Shown here: in pieces, positions 42,124 through 50,370 of the stretch
How the letters are laid out: every line of letters starts with the position of its first letter
Numbering within the stretch: the stretch's first letter is position 1
Origin: Bacteroidales bacterium
GTDB taxonomy: Bacteria > Bacteroidota > Bacteroidia > Bacteroidales > UBA932
DNA length: 54,031 nt
Reading direction: 5' to 3'
Assembly: GCA_017445755.1 (NCBI GenBank)
Contig: JAFSSE010000037.1
Location: 1 to 54,031, forward strand
The notes under the pieces: generated by a model
The model's database searches: none
What the model saw: only the letters and a program-made list of their open reading frames with translations
What the model was told of the DNA's origin: nothing
Made by a program: the position numbers and the translations under genes

Positions 42124-42149
42124 AAACGCTCGCTACGGCGGGCGTTTTT
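42124..42149 (+). terminator. Rho-independent terminator
   Basis: A 10-bp stem (42124-42133 with 42138-42147, one G-U pair) closes a TACG tetraloop and runs into T5, then C and another T5. It begins 4 bp after the stop of the gene at 41368. Confidence 0.85.
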
Positions 42150-42168
42150 CATTTTTGGGTCGGACTAT

Positions 42169-42276
42169 CGTGGCGCGTAAGTATCTTATAGCCAACATTT
42201 TACTAAAAACGACATACCTGTTCTTAGGTATGTCGTTTTGCATAATTCGCTGTATGGCAAGTAGTTATGCGCCACG
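42169..42276. repeat. 108-bp symmetrical palindromic element
   Basis: The outer arms CGTGGCGCGTAA (42169-42180) and TTATGCGCCACG (42265-42276) pair with one mismatch. The inner arms AAAACGACATACCT (42206-42219) and AGGTATGTCGTTTT (42226-42239) pair perfectly around a 6-nt loop. Both pairs share the same centre at 42222.5, and the DNA between them keeps partial complementarity. It is either a MITE/REP-like element or a long RNA hairpin. Confidence 0.75.
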
Positions 42277-42313
42277 GCTGTCAGGGTTTTCGCGACGCGA
42301 AGCAGTGAGGCGG

Positions 42314-42350
42314 CGGCAGGTGTCCTGGCTGACGTAGGGAAAGGGCGGGG
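42314..42350. repeat. Composite intergenic repeat block A, copy 2
   Basis: It matches 4781-4816 with a few substitutions, sharing GGCTGACGT and GGGAAAGGGCGG-like cores. Blocks B (42830-42841, 42913-42924) and C (42976-42985) follow in the same order as upstream of operon A, but with about 480 bp of other sequence inserted between A and B. Confidence 0.65.
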
Positions 42351-42434
42351 CTTTACCGCCTCGGGTCGCTTCGCGGCTAACTCCTCGTTTTTAGCCGGCC
42401 CCTGTCGGTGCCGTCTAACACTCGTCAGACACAC

Positions 42435-42661
42435 GCCGCGCCGCTGCCCTGCCGCGCTGCCGCTTCGCCTTCCTTCCGCGCCTCCCTTCCTTCCGCGCCG
42501 TCCTTCCTTCCGCGCGAGACCCCCGCTTTGCCGCGCTCCTTTCCACCCCGCTGCGCTTGCCTTGCTGCTTGCCGCCGCGCGAGACCCCCGCTTTGCCGCG
42601 CCGCTGCCCTGCCGCGCTGCCGCTTCGCCTTCCTTCCGCGCGAGACCCCCGCTTTGCCGCG
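42435..42661. repeat. GC-rich direct-repeat array
   Basis: A 47-bp unit is perfectly repeated at 42435-42481 and 42595-42641. A 25-bp unit (starting CGCGCGAGACCCCCG) is perfectly repeated at 42511-42535, 42576-42600 and 42637-42661. The repeats abut or overlap slightly and are imperfectly tandem, with starts 65 and 61 bp apart. Composition is about two-thirds or more GC, with strand asymmetry towards C and T on the plus strand. Confidence 0.85.
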
Positions 42662-42829
42662 CCCGTTCCCTCGCGCGCAGCACCGCGACCCTCGTCGGGC
42701 CCCGCTGTCCTTTCCCTCCTATTCGCCCTGACGCCTGCCGCTGCTCTTCATCTCCTGTCGGCTTTAGCTGCTTTGTTTCTTGTTTCTTCTTCCGCGAATG
42801 CAGCTTTTCGCCTTTCTGCAGCCGTTTTA

Positions 42830-42924
42830 GTGTACTCGCGGTAGGAAAATCCCCGGAAATGGGCTTTTTCTTTTCCGCGAGTGCAGGGAAACCTTATTCT
42901 TCGACCGATTATGTGTACTCGCGG
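42830..42924. repeat. Two copies of GTGTACTCGCGG with inverted partner
   Basis: Exact copies lie at 42830-42841 and 42913-42924; a third is at 4824-4835. An inverted core CCGCGAGT at 42875-42882 pairs with ACTCGCGG at 42834-42841, giving a possible hairpin. Confidence 0.7.
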
Positions 42925-42991
42925 GGGTGGCGGTAGAAGAAGTAGCGACGCGAAGCGGCGGCAGGCGATTTAAAAGAAGTAGGGCAAAAAG

Positions 42992-43045
42992 TACTAATAC
43001 AAAAAAGTATTATTATCTTTGCGGGTACTTATTAAGGTATTAGTA
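42992..43045 (+). promoter_or_regulatory. Promoter of the second SusCD operon with repeated inverted half-sites
   Basis: The -7 box TATCTTTG is at 43014-43021, with a leader of about 50 nt to the ATG at 43075. TACTAATAC (42992-43000) is the exact inverse of GTATTAGTA (43037-43045), and an intermediate GTATTATTA (43007-43015) differs by one base and touches the -7 box. These look like regulator half-sites around the promoter. Confidence 0.5.
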
Positions 43046-43074
43046 AGAGAGTTTTTAACCACATTAACCAAAAT

Positions 43075-46000
43075 ATGTTTCACATAAAAACCTTTCTGAG
43101 CGCTCTTGCGGGCGTGACGGCGGTTCTTTTCCTCGCAGGAGCACCTCTTGCGAAGGCGGAAGCGTCGGCCAGTCCTGCAAGTGTTGCGGCGGCCCCGGAC
43201 CATGTCGTAAAGGGCCGCGTCACTGACGCGACGGGTGCTCCCCTTCCTGGGGCCAGTGTAATTGTCAAAGGTGCCAGGAACCGCGGAGTTATCACCGGTA
43301 TCGACGGTAGTTATTCCATTGAAGTATCCGAGGAGGAGACCCTGGTCTTCGATTTTCTCGGTTTCATCACCCAGGAGGTCCGGGTCGGAGGACAGTCCGT
43401 CATCGACGTCGTACTGTCTGAAGATACCGAGTCGCTCGCCGAAATCGTAGTCGTCGGTTACAGCCCGATGCGAAAGAGCGACTTTACCGGGTCCATTTCT
43501 TCCGTGAAATCCGGAGAGCTTCCGGTAACAGTACCGACTGTCGGACAGGCCCTTGCCGGAAAAGTAGCCGGCGTTGAGGTCCGCCAGGCGAGCGGCGCTC
43601 CGGGAGACGGCGTGACACTCCGCGTCCGCGGTGTCAACTCCCTGACTGCCGGATCCACTCCGCTATATGTGGTCGACGGCTATCCTGCCTCCGAGGATGT
43701 CTATATCAACCCGAACGATATTGAGAGCATCGATATCCTGAAGGATGCCGCATCCGCAGCAATCTACGGTTCCCGCGGCGCCTCGGGTGTTGTCCTCATT
43801 ACGACAAAGCGCGGCGCCAAGAACGAGGATGCGAAGGTTTCCTACGACTTCTCCTACGGTGTCCAGACCCTCGAGCGTAAGGCCAAACTCCTCAACGCAG
43901 AGCAGTTCCGCGACCTTATCATCGACGCGAAGAACAACACCTACCGGCTCCGTGCAACGGCTGCCGGCGTGACCTGGGATCCGCTCGATGACAACGCCAC
44001 CCGTGTCGCCAAGGGCTTCAACCTTTCGGATGTAGGTATTCCGGACATGTTCTTCGACTTCGTCAACGGGGTCCCGAAGGAGCAGGAATATGACACCGAC
44101 TGGCAGGCCCTCGTCTATACGTCGGCCGGGGTCCAGCGCCACAACGTTTCCGTCCGCGGCGGCACCCAGACGGTCCGCTACATGGCAAGCGTCGGTTACA
44201 TGGACCAGGACGGTATCATCGCCCCCTCGAACCACAAGCGCCTCAACGCGCGCCTCAACCTCGACGCGAAGGTGTCCGAAAAGCTGAACGTGTCCTTCGG
44301 GTACTCGATGTATGACGCCTCGAATGTCATTGTCCAGGCCGCCGGACGCTGCCTCAACGACGGTATCGTCCAGTCCACGCTCATGTATCTCCCGAACCTT
44401 CCGGCCTTCAACGAGGACGGAAGCTACGCCAGGAGTGCCATGATCAACCTCAACTCATACGGTATCAACTTCCCTGAGAATCCGCTCGTGGTCGCCCATG
44501 AACTGGACCAGACGGAAAAAATGTCCCGCCACAACGTCAACATCAACGCGACTTATACGATCCTTGACGGGCTCGATTTTTCCGCCCGGCTCGGCCAGCA
44601 GTGGTATAACTACCGCTACTTCTACTATCGTCCGATGAGCATCGGCCGCGGCCAGATTCCGGCTTACAGCGCAGACCTTGCGGCATACAATATCTCCCGT
44701 ACGACCTCGACATACGATATCGACCGCCTCGGGGAGTTCACGCTCAACTATAAGAAGCAGCTCGGCAAGCACCACCTCGACCTTCTCGCCGGTTACACCA
44801 TGCAGAAGAAGGAATACGACAGGGTAGGTGTGGAAGCGACCGGCTTTGCCGACGACAGGATCCATGAGGTCACCGCCCACGGCGCCGAGGCCTCCGACGT
44901 TTCCCTCTACAGCACCCGTAAGGCCGCATGGAGCATGCTCTCTTACCTGACCCGTCTGAACTGGTCCTACAACGACACCTACACGTTCACCGGAACGTTC
45001 CGTGCCGATGGTTCCTCCCGCTTCGGCGCCAAGAACCGCTGGGGTATCTTCCCGTCGGTGTCCGCCGGCTGGACGGTAACCAATGAGCAGTTCATCAAGG
45101 ACATTATCCCGAGCGGCACTTCGCTTCGTCTCCGTGCAAGCTGGGGTAAGAGCGGTAACAACGATATCGGTAACTACTCCGCCATCGCGGCCATCTCCTC
45201 CGGCGCCTATGCCTTCGGAAACACGGCCGTCAGCACCGCCTATGAGGGATCCTTCGTGGACGAAGGACTCGGCTGGGAAACCACGACCCAGACGAACCTC
45301 GGCTTCGACCTCGGTCTCTTCGGGGACAGGGTAAACCTCATCGGAAACTGGTATAACTCAATTTCTTCCGATATCCTTTACAGCCAGCCGATTTCTTCGA
45401 TTTCCGGTTCCTCTTCGACCCAGACCAACCTCTCCGGGGCGAAGATCCGTAACCGCGGTTTCGACCTCCAGCTGGATACCCGTATCCTCCAGGGCGTAGT
45501 CGACTGGACCGTCAGCGCCAATGTCTCGGTCAACCGCAACAAGGTGGTCGATATGGGCGGACTCGACGACATCATCTCCGTTACGGAGCGTTCCGTCGGT
45601 TCCCATATCACCAAGGAAGGGTACCCGATTGGTTCCTTCTACGGCTACAAGGCCATCGGAATCATGTCTGAGGCGGATTATTACAACGCCCTCATCGACC
45701 GCCAGGTCTATGTCGCCAACGGCAACAGCTTCCCGGAGGGATATGTCCTCCGCGGCCCTGCGCAGAACAACTATGACCTCGCGAACCTCTCTTACGGAAA
45801 CGTAATCTGGGAGGATGTCAACGAGGACAACCTTATTACGACGGATGACAAGCAGGTCCTCGGGGATGCCTATCCGGACCTGACCGGCGGTTTCTCGACC
45901 TCCCTCCGCTGGAACGGTATCGACTTCAGCGCCAACCTGACCTATTCCATCGGGGCCGAAGTCATCAACTTCCATGACTACTATTGCTACAACATGGAGG

Positions 46001-46380
46001 GTTCCGGCAACCAGTACGTCTGCGTTGCCGACAGGTACATTTCGGACGCGAATCCCGGAAAGAACAACATTCCGCTCGCCGAGCGCCACTCCACGACCAA
46101 TACGAACAACAAGCTTCCGAGCTATTATGTCGAGGACGCTTCGTATCTGCGTCTTGCAAACGTGACCCTCGGCTATACTCTGCCGAAAACCCTCGTCGAG
46201 AAGGTGAAAGTCTCCAATGTCCGCGTCTATGTGAGCGGGGACAACCTTTTCTGCATCTCGCCCTACCGCGGTTACAACCCGGAAATCTCCTATAAGAGCA
46301 GCAACCTGATGCCCGGCTTCGACTGGGGCGGATATCCGCTTTCCAGAATCGTTTCCGGCGGTGTCAACATAACATTTTAA
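43075..46380 (+). CDS. SusC/RagA-family TonB-dependent transporter (second pair)
   Basis: 1101 residues. The signal region is about 1-28 (LAKAEA), followed by a short Ala/Ser/Pro-rich linker. The carboxypeptidase-like domain is at about 43-120 ('VVKGRVTDATGAPLPGASVIVKGARNRGVITGIDGSYSI'). The SusC signature is 'EIVVVGYSPMRKSDFTGSISSV', and the plug has 'LYVVDGYPASEDVYINPNDIESIDILKDAASAAIYGSRGASGVVLITTKRG'. The barrel ends 'IVSGGVNITF'. Codon use is strongly biased, which suggests high expression. It is first in a four-gene operon (SusC, SusD, phosphoesterase-fold lipoprotein, SGNH hydrolase). It differs greatly from the SusC at 21412, so the ligand is presumably different. Confidence 0.95.
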   Translation: MFHIKTFLSALAGVTAVLFLAGAPLAKAEASASPASVAAAPDHVVKGRVTDATGAPLPGASVIVKGARNRGVITGIDGSYSIEVSEEETLVFDFLGFITQEVRVGGQSVIDVVLSEDTESLAEIVVVGYSPMRKSDFTGSISSVKSGELPVTVPTVGQALAGKVAGVEVRQASGAPGDGVTLRVRGVNSLTAGSTPLYVVDGYPASEDVYINPNDIESIDILKDAASAAIYGSRGASGVVLITTKRGAKNEDAKVSYDFSYGVQTLERKAKLLNAEQFRDLIIDAKNNTYRLRATAAGVTWDPLDDNATRVAKGFNLSDVGIPDMFFDFVNGVPKEQEYDTDWQALVYTSAGVQRHNVSVRGGTQTVRYMASVGYMDQDGIIAPSNHKRLNARLNLDAKVSEKLNVSFGYSMYDASNVIVQAAGRCLNDGIVQSTLMYLPNLPAFNEDGSYARSAMINLNSYGINFPENPLVVAHELDQTEKMSRHNVNINATYTILDGLDFSARLGQQWYNYRYFYYRPMSIGRGQIPAYSADLAAYNISRTTSTYDIDRLGEFTLNYKKQLGKHHLDLLAGYTMQKKEYDRVGVEATGFADDRIHEVTAHGAEASDVSLYSTRKAAWSMLSYLTRLNWSYNDTYTFTGTFRADGSSRFGAKNRWGIFPSVSAGWTVTNEQFIKDIIPSGTSLRLRASWGKSGNNDIGNYSAIAAISSGAYAFGNTAVSTAYEGSFVDEGLGWETTTQTNLGFDLGLFGDRVNLIGNWYNSISSDILYSQPISSISGSSSTQTNLSGAKIRNRGFDLQLDTRILQGVVDWTVSANVSVNRNKVVDMGGLDDIISVTERSVGSHITKEGYPIGSFYGYKAIGIMSEADYYNALIDRQVYVANGNSFPEGYVLRGPAQNNYDLANLSYGNVIWEDVNEDNLITTDDKQVLGDAYPDLTGGFSTSLRWNGIDFSANLTYSIGAEVINFHDYYCYNMEGSGNQYVCVADRYISDANPGKNNIPLAERHSTTNTNNKLPSYYVEDASYLRLANVTLGYTLPKTLVEKVKVSNVRVYVSGDNLFCISPYRGYNPEISYKSSNLMPGFDWGGYPLSRIVSGGVNITF

Positions 46381-46392
46381 AGCAGCAGAGCC

Positions 46393-47856
46393 ATGAAAAA
46401 GATATATATCATCCTGCTTGCAGCTGCAGCAATGGTTACTTCCTCCTGCAGCGATTTCCTTAATGAATACGACCCCAACTCCGTTACCGCAGGCAGCTAT
46501 TACAACAGCGAAGCGGACATAGTCAGCGTCCTTAACAGCGCTTATGAATCGCTCAAGGGCAGCTACTATTTCGTCAACGGGTACCATTTCACCGACGTCC
46601 ACGCCCATCTTACGATCTGCACGGACAGCGGCGCCAACAGCGGTATTCCGTACCAGTTCTACAACTATACCGTAAACGAGGAAAACACTTATGTAAAGAA
46701 CCGTTATTCGGCTATTTACAAGTCCATCGCACGGGCCAACAAGCTTATAGAACACCTCGACGACATTTCTTACAGCAATGTCGATACCCGGAATTCATAT
46801 GAAGCCCAGGCACGGTTCATCCGTGCCCTCGGATTCTACCACCTCGTTACCGAGTGGGGTCCGGTCCCGGTTTTCGACAAGGCCCTGACCTCCCGTGAGG
46901 AAATAAATGCGGCCAACCACCGCGCTCCGAAGGCGGATGTTTACCAGCGGATTTTCGACGACCTCCAGTATGTCATTGACAGCCCGCTTCCCGACCTGAC
47001 TCCTGCGGCTGACTGCGGAAGGGTCAACAAGGTCGCGGCATACGCCCTTTACGGCAAGGCAGCCCTCCAGAAGGCCACCGACGAAGATTTCGCCTCCGAA
47101 AAGACGGCCCTCCTGAAGACTGCAAAGGACATGCTGACCGCTGCCTGGGACAAGCGTTCCTTCACCGAACTGACCTCCATCCCCTTCTCTTCAATCTGGG
47201 ATCTCTCGACCCAGAAGGGCTGCGCGGAGAACATCTTCCAGATCAATTACATCCAGGGGAACGCCACCCTCGGTTCCAACTTTGCCTACATATACGGTCC
47301 GATGACGACGGGTGTGACTTCGAAGCATCTCGGCGAGGGCTGCAGCATGACAAACGAAGAGGTATATAACAGCTATGACGCCGCGGATGTGAGGAAGAGC
47401 TTCCTCAAGAAGACCACCTACAGGGGTCTTGAGTATTACCATACGATGAAGTACGTGGACCTCGCCTGCGGTTCCGACGGATACGGCGGAAACAACTGGG
47501 TAGTACTGCGTTATGCAGACGTTGCCCTCATGCTTGCCGAGGCCTGGTACTGGGATGGCAATGAAACCGAAGCGAAGGTCTGGCTCAACAAGGTCCGCGC
47601 CCGCGCAGGGCTCGGTGCATGGAGCGGAACGGACCTGCGCCAGGGCATCTACGACGAGCGCATGAAAGAGTTCATCCAGGAGGGACTCCGCTGGCACGAT
47701 CTCCTGAGAATGTACACGGGAGCGGAAATGATAGCCCATTTCAGCGCAATCAATCCGAACTTCTCCGAGAAGGACCTCCTTTTCCCCATTCCCTACAGCG
47801 AGAGGATTCTCAACCCCGACGGGCTGCCCCAGAACCCGGGTTATCTCGCCGAGTAG
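46393..47856 (+). CDS. SusD/RagB-family outer-membrane lipoprotein (second pair)
   Basis: 487 residues with a lipoprotein signal ending VTSSC (Cys19). The family N-terminus is 'SDFLNEYDPNSVTAGSYYNSEADIVSVLNSAYESLKG'. The TPR-like helices include 'YKSIARANKLIEHL' and 'AQARFIRALGFYHLVTEWGPVPVFDKAL'. The C-terminal block is 'VLRYADVALMLAEAWYWDGNETEAKVWLNKVRARAGLGAW' with 'IYDERMKEFIQEGLRWHDLLRM', as expected for SusD/RagB. It binds substrate at the cell surface and hands it to SusC, whose gene ends 12 bp upstream. The phosphoesterase-fold lipoprotein gene follows after 21 bp. Confidence 0.94.
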   Translation: MKKIYIILLAAAAMVTSSCSDFLNEYDPNSVTAGSYYNSEADIVSVLNSAYESLKGSYYFVNGYHFTDVHAHLTICTDSGANSGIPYQFYNYTVNEENTYVKNRYSAIYKSIARANKLIEHLDDISYSNVDTRNSYEAQARFIRALGFYHLVTEWGPVPVFDKALTSREEINAANHRAPKADVYQRIFDDLQYVIDSPLPDLTPAADCGRVNKVAAYALYGKAALQKATDEDFASEKTALLKTAKDMLTAAWDKRSFTELTSIPFSSIWDLSTQKGCAENIFQINYIQGNATLGSNFAYIYGPMTTGVTSKHLGEGCSMTNEEVYNSYDAADVRKSFLKKTTYRGLEYYHTMKYVDLACGSDGYGGNNWVVLRYADVALMLAEAWYWDGNETEAKVWLNKVRARAGLGAWSGTDLRQGIYDERMKEFIQEGLRWHDLLRMYTGAEMIAHFSAINPNFSEKDLLFPIPYSERILNPDGLPQNPGYLAE

Positions 47857-47877
47857 AACCGTTAAAAAAGTAAAGTC

Positions 47878-50370
47878 ATGAAAAAGAATATCATCTCTCT
47901 TGCTTTTGCATCCATCGCGCTCCTCTTTGCGGGAACCGCCTGCGAGAAGGAGTTCAATACGGAACTGAATACGGTCCGGACAACGGATACCGATATTTCC
48001 CAGTATCTGCCGGCTGTCGTCACCGGAGACCTCAAGCTCGGTACATACAACCTCTGGATCGCCTCAAAGGGCGAAGGGGATTACGCCTGGGCAAACCGTA
48101 AGGAAAAGCTGGCGCAGTCCATCGTGGACAACAATTTCGACGTCTTCGGTTTCCAGGAAGCCGACGCCACGATCCGGAAAGAGCTTCCGGACCTTGTGAA
48201 GGCCGCCGGAAAGAATTATACCTGGTGGTTCGTCTGCCGTGACAACCAGTCGGCGACTTCGGGCGAAGCCATCGGCATCGCCTATGACGCCACCCGTTTC
48301 ACCCTTTCCGACCAGCACTACTTCTGGCTTTCCAACACCCCGGATATCTGCAGCTACGGCTGGGATGAGACCGGCTACCACAGGATGGCCTGCTGCGCTG
48401 TTGTAACGGAGATCGCCACGGATAAGAAGTTCTTCCTCATGGTGACCCACAGCCCTCTCGCCGCAACGGCGAGGGCGGAGGCGGCCGCGCTGATCCTCAG
48501 CCGGGAGGCCATGTACAACAGCTCCAATCTCCCGTCCTTCTTTGTCGGCGACCTGAACGCCAACCCGGACGATGCCTCGACCGCTGTCTATAAGGGCTAT
48601 TATTCGGATTCGTACCTGAAGGTTTCCGCCATTTCCAAGAGCGGCACGGTCGGAACTTTCAACGGCCACAATACCTCGAAGGACATGAGCCAGGCATCCG
48701 CCAGGATCGACTATATCTATTACAGGAACGCCGTGACTGTAATGACCTACCGCGCCGACAATTCGGTTTACGGCAGCATTTATCCGTCCGACCACTTCCC
48801 TGTATCGATAACCTTCAATGTAAGCGCCTCGACTCCGGTAGTCCCTCCGTCTCCGGGCGAAGGGCTGGAAGGCGACGGCACCGAAGGGAATCCCTGGAAG
48901 ATTGCGAGCATAGCCGACTGGAATACGGCTGCCGGTTCTATCAACACCGGCGGGGCATATTCCTCTTCCGGCTGCTACAAGATTACTTCGGACCTCGATT
49001 TCACAGGTCAGGTTTACACCATTATCAACGCCTTCGGAGGCGTCCTCGACGGGGACTCCCATTCGATGGTCGGAATAGTCGGTGAGGCCTCGGCCGAGAA
49101 TTTCGGCGGAGTCGTCAATACCCTTACCGGAACGGTGAAGAACCTCCATGTTGAGGCGACCCTCTCTTCGGCTTTCAAGAATCTTGCGGGTGTTGTCGGA
49201 TACAGCGACGCGGGTTCATTGATTGACGGAGTCACCTTCAAGGGTGACCTGACGGGAACCGGCGACTGTTCCCGTATCGGTGGAATTGTCGGAACCGCAA
49301 TCGGCGTAGTGGTCAACTGCGGCTGCCTCGGCGGTAATTTCATCGCTGGAACGGCTACAAAGAGTGAAAACATAGGTGGCATCGCCGGACGTATCGAGCA
49401 GATTACCGCAATGATGTTCAACTGCTACAGCTTCCTCGACAAGATCGTTTCCTCCAACAATAACCTCGGCGGCGTGACGGGCGGCCTCGGGACGAACTCC
49501 TACTGCGCCAACGTTTACGCCACGACGACCGACATTACCGGGAACGGGACCTATGGCGGCTGCATCGGTTACTCAAAGAGCGGCAATATCCGTAACGTCT
49601 ATACTTCCACGGAAGCCCCCACAAACGGCAATTCAGCAGCTACAACTCCCTGGGTTGCGAACGACAAACTCGCCAGCGACTGGAATCCTTCCTACGGCGC
49701 GGCGATTTCGCTCGCGAACATGAAGAGCGGCGCTGTGTCTCTCCCTTCGAGCGGAGCTTCATGCGAAAGCTTTGTTGCGGCGCTGAACGCCGGTGTCGAG
49801 GATTTTAACGCCATTCCTTCGGCAAGCGCCCTCCAGGGTGCAGGAACCCTCTACATTGTAAACAAGCCGAACGTGACCCTCCGGAAGTGGGTCGCCGACC
49901 CGCTGACGGGATATCCGGTCCTTGAAGGCGCGTCTTCGCCTTCATCTGGAGAGGAGACGACGGTAGTGGAACTGGACGTTGTCAAATACGCGACGGATAA
50001 CAACTGGACTCTGGATACGACAAACGGGACATGTATCGAATCCTTTGAATTCGGCGGGATAACATTCACGGCCTCCTGGAAAGAAGGCGGCAGTTCGAAC
50101 GGTATTTACTATGGTACCGACTGGCGCTTCTATCAGGCCCGCGGCGGCGGAATGACCATTACAGCACCTTCCGGTCGCACCTTTGTCAAAGCGACTTTCA
50201 CTTACAACAACAAGAACGGCGGCGTCATCGTCGCTCCCGACGGAACCCAGGTCCCTACGGGAGGCAGCTGCACGCTGTCCGGAAGCACGGCCATGTTTAC
50301 CGTTGACAGTACCACCGGTGCGACCAACGGCCAGGCGCGTATTACCCACATCGTGATTGAATACAAGTGA
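47878..50370 (+). CDS. Endonuclease/exonuclease/phosphatase-fold lipoprotein with GLUG-like repeats
   Basis: 830 residues with a lipoprotein signal ending FAGTAC (Cys22). Residues about 55-320 form an EEP (DNase I-like) domain: 'LKLGTYNLWIA', 'VFGFQEAD' (metal Glu), 'FFLMVTHSPL', 'FFVGDLNANPDD' (Asp and Asn), 'ARIDYIYYR' and 'YPSDHFPVSI' (catalytic Asp-His). The family covers nucleases, inositol-phosphate phosphatases and sphingomyelinases; I cannot choose from sequence alone. A proline-rich linker leads to about 300 residues of GLUG-like beta-helix repeats ('LAGVVGYSDAGSLIDGVTF', 'SRIGGIVGTAIGVVVNC', 'NIGGIAGRI') and a C-terminal beta domain of about 120 residues. It probably acts at the cell surface on the ligand of the SusCD pair. 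The stop overlaps the next start by 4 bp (GTGA). Confidence 0.85.
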   Translation: MKKNIISLAFASIALLFAGTACEKEFNTELNTVRTTDTDISQYLPAVVTGDLKLGTYNLWIASKGEGDYAWANRKEKLAQSIVDNNFDVFGFQEADATIRKELPDLVKAAGKNYTWWFVCRDNQSATSGEAIGIAYDATRFTLSDQHYFWLSNTPDICSYGWDETGYHRMACCAVVTEIATDKKFFLMVTHSPLAATARAEAAALILSREAMYNSSNLPSFFVGDLNANPDDASTAVYKGYYSDSYLKVSAISKSGTVGTFNGHNTSKDMSQASARIDYIYYRNAVTVMTYRADNSVYGSIYPSDHFPVSITFNVSASTPVVPPSPGEGLEGDGTEGNPWKIASIADWNTAAGSINTGGAYSSSGCYKITSDLDFTGQVYTIINAFGGVLDGDSHSMVGIVGEASAENFGGVVNTLTGTVKNLHVEATLSSAFKNLAGVVGYSDAGSLIDGVTFKGDLTGTGDCSRIGGIVGTAIGVVVNCGCLGGNFIAGTATKSENIGGIAGRIEQITAMMFNCYSFLDKIVSSNNNLGGVTGGLGTNSYCANVYATTTDITGNGTYGGCIGYSKSGNIRNVYTSTEAPTNGNSAATTPWVANDKLASDWNPSYGAAISLANMKSGAVSLPSSGASCESFVAALNAGVEDFNAIPSASALQGAGTLYIVNKPNVTLRKWVADPLTGYPVLEGASSPSSGEETTVVELDVVKYATDNNWTLDTTNGTCIESFEFGGITFTASWKEGGSSNGIYYGTDWRFYQARGGGMTITAPSGRTFVKATFTYNNKNGGVIVAPDGTQVPTGGSCTLSGSTAMFTVDSTTGATNGQARITHIVIEYK

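Larger units (their letters stand above)
42121..43074. other. 954-bp intergenic region without a convincing gene
   Basis: In order it holds a terminator, a 108-bp palindromic element, a degenerate block related to the repeat upstream of operon A, a very GC- and pyrimidine-rich repeat array (about 42430-42680), a T/C-rich stretch, two copies of GTGTACTCGCGG, and the SusC promoter with inverted repeats. The translated frames here are low complexity (Arg, Ala, Ser, Gly, Pro) with no recognisable protein. I see no tRNA or rRNA. Confidence 0.75.

Noticed and set aside
42511-42661. Possible CRISPR-like spacing of the 25-bp repeats
   Set aside because: Only three copies, the intervals are themselves partly repeated, two copies abut the 47-bp unit, and there are no cas genes in the window.
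42186-42683. Open frame of 165 codons on the minus strand across the GC-rich repeat array
   Set aside because: The product is low complexity with duplicated segments that follow the DNA repeats, and it has no known domain. It also runs through the palindrome, so it is best explained by repetitive GC-rich DNA.
42121-43074. tRNA or other standard RNA gene in the large intergenic region
   Set aside because: I found no T-loop GGTTCRA pattern or cloverleaf. The hairpins present are a terminator and a symmetrical palindrome.
45358-46755. Long minus-strand open frame (465 codons) opposite SusC and SusD
   Set aside because: It is antisense to genes with clear SusC/SusD homology and strong codon bias. 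Its length reflects the GC-rich codon pattern, and the translation has no signal peptide or domain.
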